A DNA stretch of 12,651 bases, from assembly GCA_014730235.1 (NCBI GenBank), contig WJIO01000244.1:1-12651 (forward strand). The letters are read 5' to 3'. This DNA is from Candidatus Poribacteria bacterium. GTDB lineage: Bacteria; Poribacteria; DTPJ01; WJIO01. Of the stretch, positions 1 through 7,442 are shown piece by piece. The notes beneath the pieces were generated by a model. It had not been told where the DNA came from. It ran no database searches and was given only the letters and a program-made list of their open reading frames with translations. How positions within the stretch are numbered: the stretch's first letter is position 1; every line of letters starts with the position of its first letter. Position numbers and translations under genes: made by a program.

Positions 1-446
1 CCTGGGATATGGCGAAGAAGACTTTTTGAGAGATTGGGCATTACCTGTGAAAGGTATGATAATGCATCACGATCAGGATTCGGTTTACACTGGTCATATG
101 TGGACAAGGCAGTTATTGCTGAGAGACAAAGTCAGGTTGTCATATGCATTGGATGGAGCCAAGGACAATACAGAGATGGAGTCGTTCAACGGCCATTTCA
201 AGCAGGAGGGTAATTCACTTTTTCTGGATGCTGATGATATAGAAGAACTGAAGGCAGTGGTATCCAGACAGATGAAGTATTACAATACCAGGCGTCGTCA
301 TTCCAGCCTGGTTTATGTATCGCCTATGGCATATATTGAGAGTATGTTATCAGATGGAAAAGAGGAGAAATAGAGGGATAAAATACCGATGATCATCATC
401 CCTGGGAACACAATAAACACATTCTTTAAATGTACAACTTTTGGGG
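1..446 (+). mobile_element. 3' end of an IS3-family insertion sequence
   Basis: The element is inferred from the transposase ending at 373. A candidate right terminal sequence lies at 431-446 (TGTACAACTTTTGGGG). On the opposite strand it reads CCCCAAAAGTTGTACA, which resembles the inner part of terminal repeats of IS150-like members of the IS3 family. I could not find the expected terminal CA dinucleotide or the left end (outside the window), so the right boundary is approximate, roughly 446-475. The insertion adjoins a polysaccharide gene block and may have truncated it. Confidence 0.45.
2..373 (+). CDS. IS3-family transposase (OrfB, integrase core), C-terminal part
   Basis: This is the C-terminal half of a DDE transposase that inserts and excises an IS3-family element. 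The reading frame is open to the left edge, so the gene starts upstream of the window; a TTG at 26 is internal and not a credible start. Counting from that TTG, the second catalytic Asp is D16 in HHDQDS and the catalytic Glu is E52 in DNTEMESF. They are separated by exactly 35 residues, the D(35)E spacing of the IS3/retroviral integrase (rve) fold. The NTRRRHSSLVYVSPMAYIE stretch near the C-terminus matches the usual end of OrfB proteins, and the frame closes with a natural TAG. The first catalytic Asp and the OrfA part lie outside the window. The visible part is intact, so the element may be complete, but only its 3' end can be judged here. Confidence 0.9.
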   Translation: MGYGEEDFLRDWALPVKGMIMHHDQDSVYTGHMWTRQLLLRDKVRLSYALDGAKDNTEMESFNGHFKQEGNSLFLDADDIEELKAVVSRQMKYYNTRRRHSSLVYVSPMAYIESMLSDGKEEK

Positions 447-738
447 TAAGCCTCCCTTTTTCGATTATTTTCTTGCATAAAAGAAGAAATAGGTATAAAC
501 TTCTGTTATTATGACAGAAATAAACATAAACACAGAACGTATAGATTATATATCCTTGCTTAAGTGTCATGTATTATGAATCAGTCCTCTATATGTGCAG
601 CGGGAAGATCATGTCTGTGGTATGGTGCGACTCCTATTGTTGCTGGGGGTTATGAAGGCCTGATAAAACTTTTTGAATTCTGGTTAATCAAACTCACTAT
701 AGTGTCTGCAAAAATAAGCGAAAGATAAGATTAAATTT
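374..738. other. Intergenic stretch between IS end and lyase gene
   Basis: There is no convincing gene on either strand. The left part is the IS tail with its candidate terminal repeat. A weak inverted repeat (TTCTGT at 501-506 and ACAGAA at 514-519) lies mid-way. The base composition changes around 575-660, where a more GC-balanced segment could be a leftover of an older coding region (see 576-728). I see no clear promoter. A TTGAAT at about 672 with TATAGT near 698 is possible, but the spacing is poor. Confidence 0.5.
576..728 (+). pseudogene. Possible gene remnant, 50 codons
   Basis: A 50-codon open frame runs from ATG 576 to TAA 726-728 and ends 10 bases before the lyase start. Its middle part (YGATPIVAGGYEGLIKLFEFW) has a protein-like composition, unlike the AT-rich surroundings, but I do not recognise a family. 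There is no good Shine-Dalgarno before the ATG. It could be the tail of a polysaccharide gene destroyed when the IS arrived, a small real gene, or chance. Confidence 0.2.
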
Positions 739-2811
739 GTGCTAAATACTGAATACAAAGGTAATAAATATATTGCTCTGTTGAAAGAGATCAGTAGTTT
801 TAGCACCGAAAATCTCTTTTTCCGGGTTAATTATGAATTATCAAAAAAGCTGGGAAAAATAGAAAAAAAACACCCACCAATTAAATTATCTGAAATAGAT
901 ATTACATCCAGCCTTGATATAAAAAAAGATATAAAACTCAAGGATCATTTTATCAAAAGAAAGCATCCCCATTTTTTTTTCAATCCCCAAAATAAAAAAG
1001 AATATCAAAAAATACTAAGAAAGCGTTTCAAGAACCAAAAAAAACAGGTTATAAAAGAAGCGGATGAAATATGTCAGGATGAATTTACTATCTTTGATAG
1101 TTATAAAATTAAATTTGATGATAAAATTAACTGGCATTTTTCCCCGGATAGCGATAAAACATGGCCAAAAAAACACTGGTCAAAAATTAACATCAGGGGG
1201 AAAGACAGGATCGGAGATGTTAAGTATACCTGGGAACTTAACCGACACCAGTTTTTCTTTGTCCTGGGCCGGGCTTACTGGTTCACCGGGGATGGGAAAT
1301 ATGCATGTAAATGGTCGGAACTGACGCAAAGCTGGCTTGATGATAATCCACCAGAAGTAGGTATTAATTGGTATAGCAACTTGGAGATAGCTCTACGGAT
1401 AATATCCTGGATATGGGCTTATTTCTATTTCCTTGATTCACCATACCTCAATGATCTCCTTCATATTGACATACTGAGAATTATACTGCATAGCTGCCGT
1501 CATATCACAAAAGATCTTTCTTACTCCTTACACAGCATGGCCAATAACCACGTAATAGGGGATACAGCCGGAATTGTTTTTGCTGGAATTATGTTTCCTG
1601 AATTTCGGGAATTAAGGAAGTGGAGAGATGAATATACAAAGGTCATGTTCTCCGAACTGGAAAAACAGGTATATAATGATGGTGTAGATTTTGAACAATC
1701 AACCGGATACCATAGGTTTGTATTATATTTTTATATATTGATAATGCAGTTGATGCGAATTAATAATTATCCCATGCCCGATGGTTTTTCAGAAAAAATT
1801 GAAAAGATGACTGAATTTGTTATGGGTATAACAAAACCTGATGGAAATATGCCTCTATTGGGAGACTGCGACAATGGAAAAGTTGTTAATTTATGTGTTG
1901 AACCTTTTTCATCGTCAAAACCCGTACTGTCCACAGGAGCGGCGTTATTTCAACGTGGAGATTTCAGGAAAATTACAGGGGAATTAAGCGAGGAAACATT
2001 ATGGTTTACCGGCCCTGATGGGCTTGAAATATTCGATTCGCTAAATCCGGAAATTACATTGGAAAGCTTCAGAAGCTTTCCAATGGGTGGTTATTATGTA
2101 ATGCGTACTGGTTGGGGATCCTACGATAAATACTGCCTCTTCAAGTGCGGTCCTTATGCAGATCATGGCCATGCGGATTTACTTCACATGGAAATATTCT
2201 CTGGAAATACCGGTATATTGACCGACAGCGGAACTTATATATATAACGGTTCATGGGAATGGAGGACATTTTTCAGGTCTACCTATGCCCATAATACCAT
2301 AGTCATTGATGGAGAAAGCCAGAGCATACCCCACCGGGTTTTCAGATGGCTTTATCCGGCAAAATCCAGAATACACAAATTTAAAACCTCAGCTAATTTC
2401 GATTATGTTGATGGGGAACATTCAGGTTATACAAGATATAAAAATGATGTAACACATAGAAGATCTGTATGCTTTGTGAAACCCGATTACTTTGTTATTA
2501 CTGACAGATTGACAGGTTCGGGAGAGCATGAGATGGAACTTCTTTTTCATATACCGCAGACGGAATATCGGATAAACGAATACACAAAGGAATTTTTTAC
2601 TCAAAATTTCAGGATTACCCCGATATTAAATAATAATCTGGAATTACTGGTATATAATGCCTCTGAAAAACCTACCCGGGGATGGTATTCAAATTCCTAT
2701 GGGCATAAAACACCAGCTATAACCTTATGCTATAAAATCACATGTCAGCTTCCAAAAACTCTGATCACTGTTCTGTATTTAAGACAAAACCAAATAAACA
2801 TATCTGGATAG
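739..2811 (+). CDS. Heparinase II/III-family polysaccharide lyase-like protein
   Basis: This 690-aa protein belongs to the heparinase II/III (alginate lyase-like) superfamily, whose members cleave uronic-acid polysaccharides by beta-elimination. Relatives are common in capsule and exopolysaccharide clusters. The alpha/alpha-toroid domain spans about residues 130-440: a GDVKYTWELNRHQ motif, then VGINWYSNLEIALR, MANNH near 267-271 and the EQSTGYH motif ending at 325. The C-terminal beta-sandwich has HGHAD at 476-480, DSGTYIY at about 496 and AHNTIVIDG at about 517, all classic for the family. I see no signal peptide, so it is probably cytoplasmic or exported by another route. The GTG at 739 is the most upstream plausible start (in-frame stop at 715), but its Shine-Dalgarno is poor. 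A run of nine T falls at 972-980. The last 70 bp overlap the next gene. Substrate cannot be told from sequence. Confidence 0.9.
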   Translation: MLNTEYKGNKYIALLKEISSFSTENLFFRVNYELSKKLGKIEKKHPPIKLSEIDITSSLDIKKDIKLKDHFIKRKHPHFFFNPQNKKEYQKILRKRFKNQKKQVIKEADEICQDEFTIFDSYKIKFDDKINWHFSPDSDKTWPKKHWSKINIRGKDRIGDVKYTWELNRHQFFFVLGRAYWFTGDGKYACKWSELTQSWLDDNPPEVGINWYSNLEIALRIISWIWAYFYFLDSPYLNDLLHIDILRIILHSCRHITKDLSYSLHSMANNHVIGDTAGIVFAGIMFPEFRELRKWRDEYTKVMFSELEKQVYNDGVDFEQSTGYHRFVLYFYILIMQLMRINNYPMPDGFSEKIEKMTEFVMGITKPDGNMPLLGDCDNGKVVNLCVEPFSSSKPVLSTGAALFQRGDFRKITGELSEETLWFTGPDGLEIFDSLNPEITLESFRSFPMGGYYVMRTGWGSYDKYCLFKCGPYADHGHADLLHMEIFSGNTGILTDSGTYIYNGSWEWRTFFRSTYAHNTIVIDGESQSIPHRVFRWLYPAKSRIHKFKTSANFDYVDGEHSGYTRYKNDVTHRRSVCFVKPDYFVITDRLTGSGEHEMELLFHIPQTEYRINEYTKEFFTQNFRITPILNNNLELLVYNASEKPTRGWYSNSYGHKTPAITLCYKITCQLPKTLITVLYLRQNQINISG
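2057..2085. repeat. Perfect inverted repeat, 13-bp arms with 3-nt loop, inside the lyase gene
   Basis: The left arm at 2057-2069 (CATTGGAAAGCTT) and the right arm at 2073-2085 (AAGCTTTCCAATG) are exact reverse complements around CAG. The site encodes the TLESFRSFPM segment between the two domains of the lyase. A hairpin this strong could form in the mRNA, but there is no T tract, so it is not a classical terminator. It may only reflect the S-F-R-S-F amino-acid repeat. Confidence 0.8.
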
Positions 2812-4028
2812 TCAATCACTTTGCAACACCACCGGATTCTCCCGGTGGAACAAGGCACTATGATTTTGCCGTGGAACTCGCAAAATATGGATATGACGTT
2901 ACTATTTTTGCATCGGATTTTAATTACATGACCCGGCAGCGTCGTCCAAAACATATTGATAACAAAGAAAAGAATTTCAGGTTTGTATGGATCTGGACAA
3001 CAGGATATAAAAGCAACAACTGGCTCAGGTTGCTAAACATGTTAAGCTATTCAATTGGGTTTATTTTGCATGGATTGTTACATAAGCGTCCAGATGTAAT
3101 AATAGGCTCTTCACCTCATCTATTTGCCGCTTTAGCCGCATGTTTAATGGCAAAAATACGACGATGCACTTTTATACTGGAAATCAGGGATTTATGGCCC
3201 CAGGTTCTGGTGGATATGGGAGCAGCTAAAGAGGGAAGTCTGATAATAAGACTTTTGAGGAGAATTGAGAGATATTTATATAAAAATGCTGAAAAAATCA
3301 TAATTTTGTCCAGGGGCATGATAGATTATTTATCCCGGTATAATATATCTGAAGATAATATAATATTTTTGCCAAATGGTGTATATCTAAAAGAGTTTAA
3401 AATTACTGAAGATAGGAAATCAATACGGAAAAGCCTGGAATTAGAAGGAAAATTTGTAGTAATGTATACAGGAGCCCATGGTCCGGCCAATGGTCTGGAT
3501 ACAATTCTAAATGCCGCCAGATTGTGTATTGGTGAAATTAAAGAAGTAGTTTTTGTCCTGATTGGAGATGGCCCAGTTAAACACAATCTCATTAAACGGG
3601 TTAATGATGAATCCCTATCAAATGTATGCATGCTTCCTTCCATATCAAAACAACAACTGCCAAACCTTTTAAACGCCGCTGATGCTCTTATTATAACCCT
3701 CCGGGATATTCCGCTTTTTTCATATGGTGTAAGTCCTAACAAGCTTTTTGATTATATGGCCAGTGAAAAACCTGTTATCTGCGCTATAAGGGGAGAAACA
3801 GCAAAATTGGTTGAATCTGCAAAAGCTGGTATTGTGATTGAACCAGTAAATCCTGAAGCCATAATTGCCGCTGTATCTAAATTAAAAGCTGATAATAAGC
3901 TTTGTAGATACTACGGGAAAAATGGCAGAATGTTTGTTGAAGAAAATTATTCCAGAACTGATATAGTAAAGAAGCTAATAGATATTTTGAATAAATGTCT
4001 TGATCCGGATATACCCAAGCATGTATGA
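2742..4028 (+). CDS. Glycosyltransferase family 4 (WbuB-like)
   Basis: This 428-aa retaining GT-B glycosyltransferase transfers a sugar from an activated donor to a growing polysaccharide or lipid-linked acceptor at the cytoplasmic face of the membrane. The N-terminal Rossmann domain begins at HIWIVNHF (20-27) and carries the GGTRHYD acceptor-loop motif (35-41), typical of the WbuB/WcaI-like branch. LEIRDLWP (146-153) and LPNGV (210-214) precede the C-terminal domain. That domain has YTGAHGPANGLD (242-253), GDGP (275-278) and the donor-binding segment GVSPNKLFDYMA (339-350) followed by KPVI. Length is normal. ATG 2742 lies inside the end of the lyase gene (70-bp overlap). No in-frame ATG, GTG or TTG exists between it and the conserved domain, so this start is forced; residues 1-19 look like a non-conserved leader. 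The overlap implies translational coupling with the lyase. Sugar specificity is not predictable. Confidence 0.92.
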   Translation: MSASKNSDHCSVFKTKPNKHIWIVNHFATPPDSPGGTRHYDFAVELAKYGYDVTIFASDFNYMTRQRRPKHIDNKEKNFRFVWIWTTGYKSNNWLRLLNMLSYSIGFILHGLLHKRPDVIIGSSPHLFAALAACLMAKIRRCTFILEIRDLWPQVLVDMGAAKEGSLIIRLLRRIERYLYKNAEKIIILSRGMIDYLSRYNISEDNIIFLPNGVYLKEFKITEDRKSIRKSLELEGKFVVMYTGAHGPANGLDTILNAARLCIGEIKEVVFVLIGDGPVKHNLIKRVNDESLSNVCMLPSISKQQLPNLLNAADALIITLRDIPLFSYGVSPNKLFDYMASEKPVICAIRGETAKLVESAKAGIVIEPVNPEAIIAAVSKLKADNKLCRYYGKNGRMFVEENYSRTDIVKKLIDILNKCLDPDIPKHV

Positions 4029-4063
4029 TATACATGTAAGATTACAAGTATTTTTAACTTAAA

Positions 4064-4070
4064 AAGGAGG
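4064..4070 (+). promoter_or_regulatory. Strong Shine-Dalgarno for the LamG gene
   Basis: AAGGAGG sits 8 bases before ATG 4079, a near-ideal ribosome binding site. It fixes the start of the LamG gene and stands out because most neighbouring genes have weak sites. It suggests high translation of the secreted protein. Confidence 0.85.
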
Positions 4071-4078
4071 ATTATCAA

Positions 4079-4828
4079 ATGAGACATATCTTTAATATCT
4101 TCTTAATCTCACTTTTTATATTTGCTTTTTCAACAACTTCTCAGGCTGATGATACTCTTGTAGCTCATTGGTCTTTCGAAGAAGGTAGTGGAACAGATAC
4201 TGAAGACTTAAGCGGAAACGGTAACGATGGCATCCTTAATGGTGCTGCGGAATGGGGAGAGGGAAAAGTCGGTCAGGGACTTAAATTTACCAGAGATGGA
4301 CAGGGATTTGTCCAGATACCCGACAGCGAAAGTCTGGATGTTTCCGAACAGATAACAATATCAGCATGGATAAAACCTACTGATATATACATCGGTGACG
4401 CATGGCAGGAAAGAAACTGCATAGTTGCCAAACTTCGAGCTTACTATCTGGACATTAACGAAACCGGAAATCTCGCATGTTACCTTTATAACGTCCAACC
4501 GCAGCAGTGGCTGATTGGCGAAATAGATATGACGAAGTTTATCGGACAATGGGTTCACGTGGCGGCTGTATACGATGGTTCAGAACACAGGCTTTATATC
4601 AACGGTGAACTGGACGTATCAGAAAGCAAAAGCGGAAATATAACAGTCAACGAAGAACCATTAACTATCGGCTGGGTTGATAATAACCGATATTTCGAAG
4701 GTATAATTGACGAAGTGCAGATATGGTCTCGGGCATTGGATGAAGATGAGCTTTTCGGACTAATGCCTGTGGAATATCAAAATAAGCTGGCTGTGAGTTG
4801 GGGTAGGGCAAAAGGTTACCAAAAGTGA
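4079..4828 (+). CDS. Secreted LamG/concanavalin-like jelly-roll protein
   Basis: This 249-aa exported protein is likely to bind, or be displayed with, carbohydrate or protein outside the cytoplasm. Residues 1-23 form a Sec signal peptide (short basic start, hydrophobic core, SQA before the predicted cut). Residues 25-220 are one LamG-like jelly-roll of the Laminin_G_3 type: LVAHWSFEEGSG, DLSGNGNDG, GQGLKFTRDG, ITISAWIKP, WVHVAAVYDG, LYINGEL and GIIDEVQIWSRALDEDE are the standard strand motifs in the standard order. No catalytic domain is attached. The C-terminus reads MPVEYQNKLAVSWGRAKG and stops at 4828. A KLxxxWGxxK tail after LamG is one I associate, from memory, with proteins of Poribacteria-like genomes. 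Downstream sequence suggests the natural protein continues in another frame (see 4797-4931). The gene stands alone, with a strong ribosome binding site and gaps on both sides. Confidence 0.85.
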   Translation: MRHIFNIFLISLFIFAFSTTSQADDTLVAHWSFEEGSGTDTEDLSGNGNDGILNGAAEWGEGKVGQGLKFTRDGQGFVQIPDSESLDVSEQITISAWIKPTDIYIGDAWQERNCIVAKLRAYYLDINETGNLACYLYNVQPQQWLIGEIDMTKFIGQWVHVAAVYDGSEHRLYINGELDVSESKSGNITVNEEPLTIGWVDNNRYFEGIIDEVQIWSRALDEDELFGLMPVEYQNKLAVSWGRAKGYQK

Positions 4829-4931
4829 TATTCAGGGATCAATTAATGACTTTTTGAGGGAATTAGGGCAATATGATCAATCTAATATGGCAGAGTCTAC
4901 TGAGAGTTTAAAAGGTTCAATCAGCAAGTAA
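4797..4931 (+). pseudogene. Continuation of the LamG gene in the +1 frame (frameshift remnant)
   Basis: The frame +1 to the LamG gene is open from just after a stop at 4794-4796 to TAA 4929-4931. Past the annotated stop it reads a hydrophilic, protein-like tail: TKSDIQGSINDFLREL, then GQYDQSN, then MAESTESLKGSISK. If one base was lost or gained between 4797 and 4825, the LamG protein would have run about 35 residues further. A sequencing indel, a recent mutation or a programmed shift are all possible. The alternative is that this is non-coding and the match to coding style is chance. Confidence 0.45.
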
Positions 4932-5006
4932 TGTATGATATTAAGTAATGCCAGATATTTCATAATTGAAACAGATTTTACCAATTCACCTTCAGGATAA
5001 TATAAA

Positions 5007-5975
5007 ATGAAAATAAAACGCGCAGCAAAACACGAGGGAAAAGGCAATATAGTTATTGAAGAAATAGATATGCCAGAACATGGTAAGGACGAGGTGCTGG
5101 TTAAAGTCAAAAAAAGCCTCATAAGCCGGGGATCTGAGTTGTTTGCCCGGTATGTGATGCCGGGGCCTGTTGATCCCCAGCGCATGGGATATTCTGACGC
5201 CGGTGTTATTGCGGCTGTAGGACATGATGTTGTGGATATGCTAGTTGGAGATAGAGTTGTGGCTGTGGCCCCGCATGCCGAATATGTAATCCGTCGTCCT
5301 AATATCCCTGATGCCTGGATTATTCCTTTTTCTGACGATATTTCCTTTGAAGAAGCTACTTTTATACCGTTGCTTACCAGTTCGTTAGCATGGGTGAAAA
5401 CCGCATGTGTTAAGGCCGGGGATACCATAGTAGTTCTGGGCCAGGGATTGGTGGGAAATCTGGTTATGCAGGTGGCAAAATGCTACAATCCATCAAAGCT
5501 TATAGCAGTAGATGCCCTGCAACTTCGCTGTGATCTGTCCCGGAAGCTGGGTGCAAATGTGGTAATAAACTGCTCAAGAGAAGATCCCGTAAAAGCTGTA
5601 AAAGATTTAACAGATGGTCGAGGTGCTGATATAGTCTTTGAATGTGTAGGTGGCGATGCAGGAATAAAATCTTTTGAGCAGGCCCAGGATATGCTGAAAG
5701 CCCGGGGAACACTGCATCTTATATCCTTATACCAGAAAAAGCCCCTGCCTTTACATTCCGGCAAAATAATGAATAAGAAGCTGTTGGCGGGTATTCTTAT
5801 TTCGGAGCCAAGACCACTAATGGCTCAACAGGCGGTTAAACACTTACAGAAATGTAGGGTAAACGTCAAAGAAATGATAACCCATCGCTTTTCAATTACA
5901 GAAGCTAAAAAGGCTTTTGATTTTCTCTATAATAACCCGGGTGATGCGCTCGGGGTGATTTTCGATTATGATTAA
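5007..5975 (+). CDS. Medium-chain dehydrogenase/reductase, zinc-less, BchC/bi-domain-oxidoreductase-like
   Basis: This 322-aa NAD(P)-dependent oxidoreductase has the alcohol dehydrogenase (MDR) fold. An N-terminal GroES-like domain (1-125) is followed by a Rossmann domain with GQGLVG at 145-150 and an acidic residue at the end of strand 2 (AVDA, D169), which favours NAD(H) over NADP(H). GRGADIVFECVGG (about 204-216) is also typical. Where zinc alcohol dehydrogenases have the catalytic CGTD, this protein has SRGSE (40-44), and the four-Cys structural zinc loop is absent. It is therefore probably a metal-independent MDR of the group that includes BchC-like and bi-domain oxidoreductases, which carry an SxGTE motif there. 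Only the MDR half is present; no Gfo/Idh domain follows. The next gene begins 24 bp downstream, so the two are probably co-transcribed. ATG 5007 follows an AGGATA ribosome site. The substrate is unknown, perhaps a sugar or polyol. Confidence 0.85.
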   Translation: MKIKRAAKHEGKGNIVIEEIDMPEHGKDEVLVKVKKSLISRGSELFARYVMPGPVDPQRMGYSDAGVIAAVGHDVVDMLVGDRVVAVAPHAEYVIRRPNIPDAWIIPFSDDISFEEATFIPLLTSSLAWVKTACVKAGDTIVVLGQGLVGNLVMQVAKCYNPSKLIAVDALQLRCDLSRKLGANVVINCSREDPVKAVKDLTDGRGADIVFECVGGDAGIKSFEQAQDMLKARGTLHLISLYQKKPLPLHSGKIMNKKLLAGILISEPRPLMAQQAVKHLQKCRVNVKEMITHRFSITEAKKAFDFLYNNPGDALGVIFDYD

Positions 5976-5999
5976 AACGCAAAAATACGGGGAAATTTT

Positions 6000-7379
6000 A
6001 TGACTGATAATAAAAAAATACCATTCAGCATAAACGGTATAATACCAGGTCTTTCTGTAAAAGCCGATTTAGGCCCACCCAGAAGTGAAAGCGGCATTGG
6101 TGCTTTGGTATATTGGTCTGACAGGCTCTGGATGGTGACTTATGTGTCCCATAAAGCCGGTACTGGTTCGGGTACGGGACTTTATGAAATTGATGAAAAT
6201 CTGAATATGCAAAAGCGTCCTGAAAGCGTTGTAGGAACTTATGCCAACCGCATGGTACATTCCCAGTCAAATCAGCTTATAATAGGGCCACACTTCATTG
6301 ATGCAGACCGGAATGTCAGGACAGTGGATGAATTCAAAGACCATCGTCTGACAGCCACTATGGAGCATCTGTATGATCCCGAAAACATGATTTACTTCCT
6401 TACTATGGAAGGACTTATGTTCGAGGTGGATGTCAACACGCTGAAAATAAAACAGCTTTGTAACCTGGTAAAAGAACTGGATATAAAGCAAAAAGCACAT
6501 TTCAAAGGCGGTCATACAGGTCATTCAAGGGTTGTTGTGGCCAACAACACATACACAGAGGAAGATTTTAGAAGTGTATCTGCCGATGGTCGTCTGGCTG
6601 AATGGGATGGTGATAAATGGACAATTCTGGAAACTAAAGCCTTCAATGAAGTAACAGGACGCAAGAACATGGGCGGCGTTATTTTCGCTACTGGCTGGGA
6701 CAGCGCATCGGCAATACTCAAAGTCTTTACCAAAGGTCAATGGTCAACTTACCGACTCCCCAAGGCAACTCACTGCTTTGACCAATACTGGCAGACAGAA
6801 TGGCCCAGAATTCGGGAGGTAGAGAGCGAACGTTTTCTTATGGATTGTCATGGCATGTTCTACGAAATATCACCCATCGCTTACGAAGGTAAGGTATGGG
6901 GAGTCAGACCAATATCAACACACCTGCGCATTATACCAGATTTCTGCTCGTTTCTCGGTTTCCTGGTTTTGGGTGGTAACCAGTTGACACCTACAGGTGA
7001 TTCAAGTTTAAATGCCGGACAATGCCAGGCCGGACTTTGGTTTGGCAAAACTGATGACCTGTGGAACTTCGGCAAGCCCAAAGGATGGGGAGGGCCATGG
7101 AGGGAAAAGCAGGTTTCAAAAGGTGAAGTATCCAATGCCTACCTGATGACGGGTTTTGAACATAAGGTATTACATCTGTCCCACGATTCCATGGAACCTG
7201 TGGATTTTGCCATTGAGATAGACTTCTTTGGCAACAGCACATGGAAAACCTATGATGTCATATCAGTGACAGCCCGGGGATATGTTCACCACGAATTCCC
7301 GACGGGATTCAGCGCTCACTGGGTTCGGGTTGTAGCCAATGATTCATGCAAGGCCACAGCTTATTTTGTATATACATAG
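6000..7379 (+). CDS. Uncharacterised propeller-like protein, 459 aa
   Basis: I do not recognise a named family. The 459-aa protein has no signal peptide or membrane segment. It shows a recurring pattern of a Gly-hydrophobic strand ending in an acidic residue: GLYEID (60-65), GLMFEVD (138-144), GRLAEWD (197-203), AILKVF (228-233), GMFYEI (275-280) and AGLWFGK (324-330). The 30-80 residue spacing fits a five- to seven-bladed beta-propeller. Residues 350-459 look like a separate beta-sandwich, with FAIEIDFFGNSTW, then YVHHEFPTGFSAHWVRV and ATAYFVY, resembling the tail of discoidin-type domains by eye. His and Cys residues (GGHTGHS 160-166, CHG 273-275, HH 430-431) could serve metal or substrate binding. 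ATG 6000 follows GGGGAA at 5989-5994. Placement 24 bp behind the dehydrogenase suggests a shared pathway, possibly a sugar lactonase- or isomerase-like step, but this is unproven. Confidence 0.8.
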   Translation: MTDNKKIPFSINGIIPGLSVKADLGPPRSESGIGALVYWSDRLWMVTYVSHKAGTGSGTGLYEIDENLNMQKRPESVVGTYANRMVHSQSNQLIIGPHFIDADRNVRTVDEFKDHRLTATMEHLYDPENMIYFLTMEGLMFEVDVNTLKIKQLCNLVKELDIKQKAHFKGGHTGHSRVVVANNTYTEEDFRSVSADGRLAEWDGDKWTILETKAFNEVTGRKNMGGVIFATGWDSASAILKVFTKGQWSTYRLPKATHCFDQYWQTEWPRIREVESERFLMDCHGMFYEISPIAYEGKVWGVRPISTHLRIIPDFCSFLGFLVLGGNQLTPTGDSSLNAGQCQAGLWFGKTDDLWNFGKPKGWGGPWREKQVSKGEVSNAYLMTGFEHKVLHLSHDSMEPVDFAIEIDFFGNSTWKTYDVISVTARGYVHHEFPTGFSAHWVRVVANDSCKATAYFVYT

Positions 7380-7442
7380 TAACTATATTTTCGCATTTTT
7401 CATATATCAAAACGGTAAATACAGATTTCATAAAGATTCTCG

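Noticed and set aside
388-397. 10-bp palindrome GATGATCATC after the transposase
   Set aside because: Too short and simple to be meaningful.
313-570. 85-codon open frame on the minus strand covering the IS end
   Set aside because: It overlaps the transposase end and AT-rich spacer; the hydrophobic translation has no recognisable domain or ribosome site.
972-980. Run of nine T near the lyase N-terminus as a phase-variation tract
   Set aside because: A single short run in AT-rich coding DNA is expected by chance; no sign of slippage or alternative frame use.
3326-3742. 138-codon open frame on the minus strand
   Set aside because: It is the antisense shadow of the glycosyltransferase C-terminal domain and has no family features.
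4877-5428. 183-codon open frame on the minus strand
   Set aside because: It is antisense to the dehydrogenase, which has clear family motifs; its own translation is low-complexity (Ser/Thr/Ile-rich) with no recognisable domain.
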